Source: Actinomycetales bacterium (GTDB taxonomy: Bacteria > Actinomycetota > Actinomycetes > Actinomycetales > Beutenbergiaceae). From it: DNA of 10,659 bases. Positions 1 through 6,255 of this stretch are shown one piece after another. The notes beneath the pieces are model-generated. The model worked only from the letters and a program-made list of their open reading frames with translations, was not told the origin of the DNA and did not search any database. The position numbers were made by a program, and so were the translations under genes. The DNA lies in the NCBI GenBank assembly GCA_016649925.1, contig JAENWO010000054.1, forward strand, positions 1 through 10,659, read 5' to 3'. How positions within the stretch are numbered: position 1 is the first letter of the stretch; the number at the start of each line of letters is the position of its first letter.

Positions 1-239
1 AGCCGTGGCCCTGCGTCGAGCACGGCGGTCAACGCGTCACGCACCTGTTCGGCGCCGTCCGGCACGACGACGGGTTCGCCGACGGTCATGCCGGCCCGGC
101 GCAGCAGGTCGACGGCCACCGGCCCGGAGCGGTCGTCGGCGAGGCCGGCGGCGCAGCGGTCCGAGACGACGACCACGACGGCGGAGGCCGCGCGGAGGCT
201 CTCGGGATGCGGGCCGGGTCCTGCGTGGTCGGGATGCAC
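1..239 (-). CDS. MoaB/MogA-family molybdenum cofactor biosynthesis protein, N-terminal part (runs off the left edge)
   Basis: Reading the minus strand from a GTG at 239 gives 79 codons without a stop up to the window edge. After a short Pro/His-rich lead (about 17 residues) comes a hydrophobic beta strand (VVVVVSDR), then the pattern SDRxxxGxxDDxSGP (about residues 26-40), a helix VAVDLLRRAGM, and VGEPVVVPDG followed by a helix. This is the start of the MoaB/Mog fold, whose members adenylylate molybdopterin (MogA) or are close relatives. The nucleotide-binding TTGGTG motif and catalytic Asp would lie beyond the edge, so MogA and MoaB cannot be told apart here. The gene diverges from the regulator at 303 with a 63-base gap. 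The product would supply the cofactor needed by NarG, which supports the call. No clear Shine-Dalgarno precedes the GTG; a leaderless transcript is possible. Confidence 0.8.
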   Translation of the reverse strand, partial: MHPDHAGPGPHPESLRAASAVVVVVSDRCAAGLADDRSGPVAVDLLRRAGMTVGEPVVVPDGAEQVRDALTAVLDAGPR

Positions 240-245
240 CCGGTC

Positions 246-274
246 ACGGTACCCGCGGTCGATCCCAGTTTCAC
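246..274 (-). promoter_or_regulatory. Candidate promoter of the divergent moaB/mog-like gene
   Basis: On the minus strand GTGAAA (274-269) is followed after 17 bases by TACCGT (251-246), a fair match to the actinobacterial -35 and TAnnnT -10 pattern. The predicted transcript start would fall at about 239, on the GTG chosen for the gene, giving a leaderless mRNA. This would explain the missing ribosome binding site. It rests on short motif matches only. Confidence 0.3.
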
Positions 275-289
275 CGGGCGGACTCCGCG

Positions 290-295
290 AATAAT
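290..295 (+). promoter_or_regulatory. Candidate -10 element of the regulator gene
   Basis: AATAAT matches five of six bases of TATAAT and stands out in GC-rich DNA. It ends seven bases before the GTG at 303, where a leaderless transcript would begin. It also overlaps the alternative ATG at 294, which argues for the GTG as start. No convincing -35 box is visible at the usual distance. Confidence 0.3.
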
Positions 296-302
296 GGGCG
301 GG

Positions 303-1022
303 GTGACCGACCGGCCCATCACCGCATACCGCACGCTCGCCTCGCCGAGCCGAGTCGCGATCCTGCACGCTCTCCAGCAGGCCGGCCGGCCGATGGTGCT
401 CGCGGAGGTCGCGAAGGCCACGGGACTGCACCAGAGCACGGCACGCGGCCACCTGGCCCGGCTCGTCGCTGCCCACTTCGTGGCCAAGCTGCCAGAGGTC
501 AGGACGACCCGTGGGCGCCCGCACATGCTCTACGACGCGGTCGAGCGCGAGGCCCTCGCCGACGCCGACGACTGGTTCCGCGCGAGCCTGCTCAGCATCC
601 TCCTGGCGGGATACGGCACGCGGCTCGCCTCCCGTCCGGTCACCGCTGCGCGTGCGGGTGAGAAGCTGGCGGCGTCCTGGGTACCGCGACGGGAGGCTTC
701 GGAGCTCCCGTCGGACGCCGACCCCTCACTCCGTCAGCTCGCTGAGCTCGAGGCGCACCTTGACGAGCTCCGCTTCGCCCCGGAGGTGGAGCCCGACGGC
801 TCGGCCGTCCACCTGCGCCATTGCCCGTTCCTCGATCTCGCCCGGGCCAACACCGATGTCGTGTGCAGCGTGCACCTGGGGATCGCGCGCGGTGTCCTCG
901 CCCGATCTGGTGGGCCGCTGACGGCCGTTCGCCTCGATCCGTTCGTCGGCCCGGCCCACTGCATCCTGCATCTCGGACTCCGGGACCCGGCTGTGCCGCC
1001 GCGACCCGCATCAGGCCGCTAG
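303..1022 (+). CDS. Winged-HTH transcriptional regulator, ArsR/DeoR-like (COG2345 type), with three conserved-pattern cysteines
   Basis: The 239-residue product has a winged helix-turn-helix over about residues 5-80. The recognition region reads LAEVAKATGLHQSTARGHL and the wing carries RTTRGRPHMLY, typical of ArsR/DeoR-like regulators in COG2345. A charged linker (about 90-160) leads to a C-terminal domain with Cys174 (HCPF), Cys188 (VVCSVH) and Cys220 (AHCILH). SufR-type members of this family bind an Fe-S cluster through similarly placed cysteines, so redox, oxygen or NO sensing is a reasonable inference but unproven. It lies 97 bases upstream of narK on the same strand and is the obvious local regulator of the nitrate genes. 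The start is uncertain: GTG 303 gives MTDRPITAYR and fits a leaderless transcript, while ATG 294 would add three residues. The frame stays open further upstream, but that stretch does not look coding. Confidence 0.8.
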   Translation: MTDRPITAYRTLASPSRVAILHALQQAGRPMVLAEVAKATGLHQSTARGHLARLVAAHFVAKLPEVRTTRGRPHMLYDAVEREALADADDWFRASLLSILLAGYGTRLASRPVTAARAGEKLAASWVPRREASELPSDADPSLRQLAELEAHLDELRFAPEVEPDGSAVHLRHCPFLDLARANTDVVCSVHLGIARGVLARSGGPLTAVRLDPFVGPAHCILHLGLRDPAVPPRPASGR

Positions 1023-1057
1023 GTTATTTGACGCGACGATTCGCCCTGCAAATACCT
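1021..1057 (+). promoter_or_regulatory. Candidate narK promoter flanked by an AT-rich inverted repeat
   Basis: AGGTTATTTG (1021-1030) and CAAATACCT (1049-1057) are inverted copies apart from one extra T in the left arm, with 18 bases between. TTGACG (1028-1033) is a good -35 box overlapping the left arm. AATACC (1051-1056), 17 bases on, is a weak -10 inside the right arm. Such AT-rich arms are unusual in this sequence. The arrangement suits binding by a dimeric regulator that occludes RNA polymerase, perhaps the product of the gene just upstream, whose stop codon overlaps the left arm. A weak transcription terminator is the alternative, but the stem is AT-rich and has no T-tract. Confidence 0.4.
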
Positions 1058-1076
1058 CGCTGCCTGGTCCACACTC

Positions 1077-1098
1077 GGTGCGTCGACGATGACGCACC
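1077..1098 (+). promoter_or_regulatory. Perfect 8-bp inverted repeat upstream of the narK ribosome binding site
   Basis: GGTGCGTC (1077-1084) and GACGCACC (1091-1098) are exact inverted copies separated by six bases. The 22-base site ends 12 bases before the narK Shine-Dalgarno. It could be an operator for a dimeric regulator or, in RNA, a stable hairpin in the narK leader. The left arm could also pair with GCACC at 1105-1109, closer to the ribosome binding site. Function is inferred from position and symmetry only. Confidence 0.4.
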
Positions 1099-1110
1099 AG
1101 CACAGCACCT

Positions 1111-1116
1111 GGAGGA
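1111..1116 (+). promoter_or_regulatory. Ribosome binding site of narK
   Basis: GGAGGA lies three bases before the ATG at 1120. The spacing is short but the match is strong, and no other start in the frame gives a better site. Confidence 0.6.
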
Positions 1117-1119
1117 CGG

Positions 1120-2427
1120 ATGGCGGCCCTGCGCGGACCCGTCGTGGATCTCGCCACCTGGGACCCCGAGGACGACGAGCACTGGGACAAGCGTTTCGCC
1201 TGGCAGACGTTGTGGATCACGACCTACACGTTGATGCTGGCGTTCGCGGTCTGGTACCTGGTCAGCGCGATCGCCCCGAGGCTCAACAGCATCGGCTACG
1301 ACCTGACCGAGCCGGAGCTGTACTGGCTGGTAGCCGTGCCAGGGCTCGCCGGGGGCTGCATGCGGCTGATCTACATGTTCCTTCCGCCGGTGCTGGGTAC
1401 CCGCACGCTCGTCGGTGGTACGGCGACGCTGATGCTGCTCCCGATGGTGGGCTGGACGCTCGCCGTCCGTGACCCCGGCACGCCGTACACGGTTCTCCTG
1501 CTGCTCGCCGCAGCTGCCGGTGTCGGCGGCGGTGCGTTCTCCGGGTTCATGCCGTCGACCAGCTACTTCTTCCCGCGGCGGCTCGCGGGGACGGCGCTCG
1601 GGCTCCAGGCGGGCGTCGGCAACTTCGGGGTCAGCCTGATCCAGTTCGTGACGCCGTGGGTCGTCGGTTTCGGCCTTCTCGGCGCGACCGCCCTGACACC
1701 GCAGCAGAAGGCCGACGGATCTCAGATCTGGCTGCACAACGCCGGTCTCGTGCTCATCCCGTGGGTGGTCATCGGCGCGATCCTCGCGGGTGTCTTCCTG
1801 CGGAGCGTGCCCATCGAGGCCAACTTCCGCCAGCAGCTGGACATCTTCCGCGAGAAGCACACCTGGGTGATGACGACCGTCTACCTGATGACCTTCGGTG
1901 CCTTCAGTGGCTTCGCCGCCCAGCTCGGCCTGCTCATCGTCAACGAGTACGGCAGCTTCGCCGACGCGCCCGACCCGCTGAAGTTCGCCTTCCTCGGTCC
2001 GCTGATCGGGTCGGCCACCCGTGCCCTCTGGGGCCCGTTGTGCGACCGCTTCGGCGGTGCGATCTGGACGTTGATCGCCGGGATCGGGATGACGATCAGT
2101 ACGCTGGTGACGGTGCTCTTCCTCAGCCCGACCGACGTCGGCCAGTTCACCGGCTTCCTCGCCGGGATGCTCGCGATCTTCTTCTTCGCCGGGATGGGCA
2201 ACGCCGGCACCTTCAAGCAGATGCCGATGATCTTCCCCCGGCGCCAGGCCGGCGGCGTGATCGGCTTCACCTCCTCGATCGCCGCGTTCGGGCCCTTCCT
2301 CGTCGGCATCGGGCTCTCGGCCGTCGCGCCCCGGCCGTTCTTCCTCGGGTGCGCCGTCTTCTTCGCGGCATGCACCGGGCTCGTCTGGCACTACTACGCC
2401 CGCCCGGGAGCGGCCAAGCCCAGCTGA
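1120..2427 (+). CDS. narK: Nitrate/nitrite transporter NarK (MFS, NNP family)
   Basis: The 435-residue membrane protein has the length and hydrophobic pattern of a 12-helix major facilitator. It carries both nitrate-signature glycine/asparagine motifs of the NNP family: GLQAGVGNFGVS at about 161-172 (helix 5) and GMGNAGTFKQMP at about 358-369 (helix 11). Arg82 (in GGCMRLIYMF) and Arg301 (in SATRALWGPL) sit where the two substrate-binding arginines of Escherichia coli NarK lie (Arg89 and Arg305). The protein moves nitrate in across the cytoplasmic membrane, by exchange with nitrite or by proton symport; the sequence alone does not decide which. The start is fixed by the GGAGGA site. It is the first gene of the nar cluster, 54 bases before narG, and is probably co-transcribed with it. 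Confidence 0.93.
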   Translation: MAALRGPVVDLATWDPEDDEHWDKRFAWQTLWITTYTLMLAFAVWYLVSAIAPRLNSIGYDLTEPELYWLVAVPGLAGGCMRLIYMFLPPVLGTRTLVGGTATLMLLPMVGWTLAVRDPGTPYTVLLLLAAAAGVGGGAFSGFMPSTSYFFPRRLAGTALGLQAGVGNFGVSLIQFVTPWVVGFGLLGATALTPQQKADGSQIWLHNAGLVLIPWVVIGAILAGVFLRSVPIEANFRQQLDIFREKHTWVMTTVYLMTFGAFSGFAAQLGLLIVNEYGSFADAPDPLKFAFLGPLIGSATRALWGPLCDRFGGAIWTLIAGIGMTISTLVTVLFLSPTDVGQFTGFLAGMLAIFFFAGMGNAGTFKQMPMIFPRRQAGGVIGFTSSIAAFGPFLVGIGLSAVAPRPFFLGCAVFFAACTGLVWHYYARPGAAKPS

Positions 2428-2469
2428 GTGCCGGGCGAGAGAGACTCAGTGCGACGAACAGGTCCAGCG

Positions 2470-2475
2470 AAGGAG
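2470..2475 (+). promoter_or_regulatory. Ribosome binding site deciding the narG start
   Basis: AAGGAG lies six bases before the ATG at 2482. The frame is open from a GTG at 2428, directly after the narK stop, but that codon has no Shine-Dalgarno and the extra 18 codons are not NarG-like. This site settles the start at 2482. Confidence 0.7.
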
Positions 2476-2481
2476 CTTCGG

Positions 2482-5400
2482 ATGAACCCCACGATTCCCA
2501 CGACCGCCGGTCTGGACGGTCCGGCGTCCGATGTCCTGCTCAAGCTGAGCCGCTACCTGCGCAAGGGTGAGGTCTCCGCGGACCTGCGCACGCTGCACCA
2601 GATCGGCGGCCGCGACGCCGACGTCTTCTACCGGGACCGGTGGAGCCACGACAAGGTCGTGCGCTCCACCCACGGGGTCAACTGCACCGGTTCGTGCTCG
2701 TGGAAGGTGTACGTCAAGGACGGGATCATCACCTGGGAGACCCAGCAGACGGACTACCCGACGGTCGGGCCGGACAGCCCGGAGTACGAGCCCCGTGGCT
2801 GCCCGCGCGGTGCGGCCTTCAGCTGGTACACCTACTCGCCGACCCGGATCCGCTACCCGTACGTCCGGGGTCTCCTGCTCCAGATGTACCGCGAGGCCAA
2901 GACGCGCACGGGCGACCCGGTCGCGGCGTGGGCGAGCATCGTCGAGGACCCGGAGAAGTCTCGCCGGTACAAGTCGGCCCGGGGCAAGGGAGGTCTGGTC
3001 CGCGCGAGCTGGGACGAGGCGGTCGAGATGGTCGCCGCCGCGCAGGTGTACACGATCAAGACCTACGGACCGGACCGGATCGCCGGGTTCACCCCGATCC
3101 CGGCGATGTCGATGGTGTCGCACGGCGCCGGCGCCCGGTACCACTCGCTCATCGGCGCCCCGATGCTCTCCTTCTACGACTGGTACGCCGACCTGCCGGT
3201 GGCGTCTCCGCAGGTGTTCGGCGACCAGACCGACGTCCCGGAGTCGGGGGACTGGTGGGACGCCGGCTACCTGATCATGTGGGGCTCGAACGTCCCGGTC
3301 ACCCGGACGCCCGACGCCCACTGGATGGTCGAGGCGCGCTACCGCGGCCAGAAGGTCGTCGCCGTCTCCCCGGACTACGCCGACAACGTCAAGTTCGCCG
3401 ACGAGTGGCTCGCCGTGCAGCCGGGGACCGACGGCGCGCTGGCGATGGCGATGGGGCACGTCACCCTCAAGGAGTTCTTCGTCGACCGACAGGTCCCGTA
3501 CTTCACCGAGTACGTGAAGAAGTACACCGACCTGCCCTTCCTGGTCCAGCTCGAACGGGAGGGCGACGCCTACCTGCCCGGCAAGTTCCTCACGGCCGCC
3601 GACCTGCCGGGCGAGGCCGCGCAGAGCGAGAACGCGCACTTCAAGACGGTCCTCATCGACGCGGCGACCGGCGAGGCCGTCGTCCCCGGAGGATCGCTCG
3701 GCTTCCACTACGGGCAGGAGGGCGCCGGACGTTGGAACCTCGACCTCGGTGAGGTCGACCCGGAGTTGAGCATGCTCGGCGGGCGCGCGCCGTCGGCCGT
3801 CGAAGTGGACCTCCCGCGCTTCGACTCGCTCGACGGGTCCTCCTCGGTGATCCGCCGCGGGGTCCCGGTGCGGGAGGTCGCCGGTCACCTGGTCACGACG
3901 GTCTTCGACCTCCTCCTCGCCCAGTACGGGGTCGGCCGCGACGGCCTGCCTGGCACCTGGCCGACGGGCTACGACGACGCCTCCCAGCCGTGCACCCCCG
4001 CGTGGCAGGAGGAGTTCACCGGGGTGCCCGCAGCCAAGGCCGAGCGCATCGGCAGGGAGTTCGCGGCGAACGCCGAGGAGTCTCGCGGGCGCTCGATGAT
4101 TCTGATGGGGGCCGGGACCAACCACTGGTTCCACTCCGACACGATCTACCGTGCGTTCCTCACGCTCACCACGCTGACCGGGTGCCAGGGCGTCAACGGT
4201 GGTGGCTGGGCGCACTACGTCGGCCAGGAGAAGGTCCGTCCGCTCACCGGCCACGGCCAGTACGCGAACGCGGCCGACTGGTCCCGGCCGGCGCGCACGA
4301 TGATCCAGACCGCCTACTGGTACCTGCACACCGACCAGTACCGGTACGACTCGTTCAGCGCCGACACCGTCGCGGCCGCGACGACACCGCCGGCCAAGCG
4401 GCAGCTGACCGGCAAGAGCACCGCCGACGTCATCGCGCAGTCTGCCCGGATGGGCTGGATGCCCTCCTACCCGACGTTCGACCGCAGCCCACTGCAGGTC
4501 GCCGACGACGCGGAGGCGGCCGGGCTGTCCGTCGGGGAGTACGTCCCGCGCGAGCTCATCGCGGGCCGGCTGCGGTTCGCCGCGGAGGACCCGGACGCTC
4601 CGGAGAACTTCCCGCGCGTGCTGACGATCTGGCGGGCGAACCTCCTGGGCAGCTCGGCGAAGGGCAACGAGTACTTCCTCAAGCACCTCCTCGGCGCGGA
4701 CAACAACCTGCGTGCGACCGAGGCGGAGCCACGGCACCGACCGAAGGACGTCGTCTGGCGCGAGGAGGCACCCACCGGGAAGCTCGACATGCTGATGTCC
4801 ATCGACTTCCGGATGACCAGCACGACGATCTACTCCGACGTGGTCCTGCCAGCGGCGACCTGGTACGAGAAGCACGACCTCAACACCACGGACATGCACC
4901 CGTTCGTGAACTCCTTCAGTCCCGCGATCGCCCCGCCGTGGCAGACCCGCACGGACTTCGATGCCTTCCAGACCCTCGCGAAGTCGTTCAGCGCCCTCGC
5001 CGAGACGCACCTGGGGACCCGCAAGGACGTCGTCGCAGTCCCGCTGACCCACGACACCCCGGACGAGATGGCGAACCCGCACGGCCTGGTCAGGGACTGG
5101 AAGACGGGGGAGTGCGAGCCGGTCCCCGGCGTCACGATGCCCAGGCTCGTCGTCGTCGAGCGCGACTACGGGGCTGTCGCGACGAAGATGACGGCGCTCG
5201 GTCCGCTGCTCGACACGCTCGGTGCCACGACCAAGGGCGTGACGTTCACCGTCGACAAGGAGATCGAGTACCTGCGGCGCAAGAACGGCACCGCTCGCAA
5301 CACCCGTGGCGGGATCGCCGACGGGCGCCCGTTGCTGAGCCGCGACGTGCACGCCTGCGAGGCCATCCTCGCCCTGTCCGGGACGACGAACGGTCGCCTG

Positions 5401-6204
5401 GCGACCCAGGGCTTCCACACCCTGGAGAAGCGCACGGGAACACAGCTGGCGGACCTGGCAGCCGAGCACGAGGGCAAGCAGGTCACCTTCACCGACACCC
5501 AGGCCGGCCCGGTGACGGTCATCACCTCCCCGGAGTGGTCCGGCTCGGAGAGCGGCGGGCGGCGCTACTCACCGTTCACGATCAACGTCGAGCGGCTCAA
5601 GCCGTGGCACACCCTCACCGGCCGCCAGCACTTCTACCTCGACCACGACTGGATGAGCGAGATCGGTGAGAACCTTCCCGTCTTCCGGCCGCCACTGAAC
5701 ATGCCGGCGCTCTTCGGCGAGCCGGAGATCGGCGACACCGGCGTGCTGGGCGTCACCGTGCGGTACCTGACCCCGCACAACAAGTGGTCGATCCACTCCG
5801 AGTACCAGGACAACCTGTTCATGCTCTCGCTGTCCCGCGGTGGGCCGACGATCTGGATGAGCAACAAGGACGCCGACAAGGTCGGGGTCAAGGACAACGA
5901 CTGGATCGAGGCGGTCAACCGCAACGGCGTCGTCGTCGCGCGGGCCGTCGTCTCGCACCGCATGCCCGAAGGCACGGTGTACATGCACCACGCCCAGGAC
6001 CGGCTGATCGACGTGCCGCGCACGGAGACCACCGGCAAGCGCGGCGGCATCCACAACTCGCTGACCAGGCTGCTGATCAAGCCGAGCCACCTCATCGGCG
6101 GGTACGCCCAGCTGTCCTACGCCTTCAACTACCTCGGCCCGACAGGCAACCAACGCGATGAGGTGACCGTCATCCGACGTCGCTCGCAGACGGTGGAGTA
6201 CTGA
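2482..6204 (+). CDS. narG: Respiratory nitrate reductase, alpha (catalytic) subunit NarG
   Basis: The 1240-residue product is close to the 1247 of Escherichia coli NarG and similar along its whole length. It reduces nitrate to nitrite at a Mo-bisMGD centre on the cytoplasmic side of the membrane. The N-terminal FS0 [4Fe-4S] site is His64-x3-Cys68-x3-Cys72 and Cys107 (in RGCPRG), the His/Cys form specific to NarG. Asp233 in the FYDWY segment is the expected molybdenum ligand, followed by the family block QTDVPESGDWW and WGSNVPVTRTPDAH. A C-terminal dinucleotide-binding domain follows from about residue 1060 (GENLPVFRPPL). There is no twin-arginine export signal, as expected for a cytoplasm-facing enzyme. 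No frame break or missing ligand is seen. The gene follows narK by 54 bases and precedes narH by 51. Confidence 0.97.
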   Translation: MNPTIPTTAGLDGPASDVLLKLSRYLRKGEVSADLRTLHQIGGRDADVFYRDRWSHDKVVRSTHGVNCTGSCSWKVYVKDGIITWETQQTDYPTVGPDSPEYEPRGCPRGAAFSWYTYSPTRIRYPYVRGLLLQMYREAKTRTGDPVAAWASIVEDPEKSRRYKSARGKGGLVRASWDEAVEMVAAAQVYTIKTYGPDRIAGFTPIPAMSMVSHGAGARYHSLIGAPMLSFYDWYADLPVASPQVFGDQTDVPESGDWWDAGYLIMWGSNVPVTRTPDAHWMVEARYRGQKVVAVSPDYADNVKFADEWLAVQPGTDGALAMAMGHVTLKEFFVDRQVPYFTEYVKKYTDLPFLVQLEREGDAYLPGKFLTAADLPGEAAQSENAHFKTVLIDAATGEAVVPGGSLGFHYGQEGAGRWNLDLGEVDPELSMLGGRAPSAVEVDLPRFDSLDGSSSVIRRGVPVREVAGHLVTTVFDLLLAQYGVGRDGLPGTWPTGYDDASQPCTPAWQEEFTGVPAAKAERIGREFAANAEESRGRSMILMGAGTNHWFHSDTIYRAFLTLTTLTGCQGVNGGGWAHYVGQEKVRPLTGHGQYANAADWSRPARTMIQTAYWYLHTDQYRYDSFSADTVAAATTPPAKRQLTGKSTADVIAQSARMGWMPSYPTFDRSPLQVADDAEAAGLSVGEYVPRELIAGRLRFAAEDPDAPENFPRVLTIWRANLLGSSAKGNEYFLKHLLGADNNLRATEAEPRHRPKDVVWREEAPTGKLDMLMSIDFRMTSTTIYSDVVLPAATWYEKHDLNTTDMHPFVNSFSPAIAPPWQTRTDFDAFQTLAKSFSALAETHLGTRKDVVAVPLTHDTPDEMANPHGLVRDWKTGECEPVPGVTMPRLVVVERDYGAVATKMTALGPLLDTLGATTKGVTFTVDKEIEYLRRKNGTARNTRGGIADGRPLLSRDVHACEAILALSGTTNGRLATQGFHTLEKRTGTQLADLAAEHEGKQVTFTDTQAGPVTVITSPEWSGSESGGRRYSPFTINVERLKPWHTLTGRQHFYLDHDWMSEIGENLPVFRPPLNMPALFGEPEIGDTGVLGVTVRYLTPHNKWSIHSEYQDNLFMLSLSRGGPTIWMSNKDADKVGVKDNDWIEAVNRNGVVVARAVVSHRMPEGTVYMHHAQDRLIDVPRTETTGKRGGIHNSLTRLLIKPSHLIGGYAQLSYAFNYLGPTGNQRDEVTVIRRRSQTVEY

Positions 6205-6240
6205 GATGGCCGCGCGACGAGCGGCGCAGCCCGCCATGGC

Positions 6241-6248
6241 AGGAGGAG
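6241..6248 (+). promoter_or_regulatory. Ribosome binding site deciding the narH start
   Basis: AGGAGGAG lies seven bases before the ATG at 6256, a near-ideal site. It favours this start over the in-frame ATG at 6265. Confidence 0.7.
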
Positions 6249-6255
6249 CCACCCG

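Noticed and set aside
207..302. A longer regulator beginning at ATG 207
   Set aside because: The extra residues overlap the divergent moaB/mog-like gene and show no domain; the HTH domain begins soon after 303.
86..526. A minus-strand frame across the regulator start
   Set aside because: Low-complexity Arg/Ser/Pro-rich translation in a different frame from the moaB/mog-like gene; no family resemblance.
1021..1057. An FNR or Crp binding site upstream of narK
   Set aside because: Neither TTGAT-N4-ATCAA nor TGTGA-N6-TCACA is present; the repeat found has different arms and an 18-base centre.
2428..2481. An upstream in-frame GTG that would add 18 residues to NarG
   Set aside because: It abuts the narK stop, has no ribosome binding site, and the added residues do not resemble a NarG N terminus; AAGGAG at 2470-2475 serves the ATG at 2482.
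2446..5469. A minus-strand open frame of about 1000 codons opposite narG
   Set aside because: It is a product of high GC and codon bias on the opposite strand; its protein is Arg/Val/Asp-rich without any recognisable domain, while the plus strand encodes a complete NarG.
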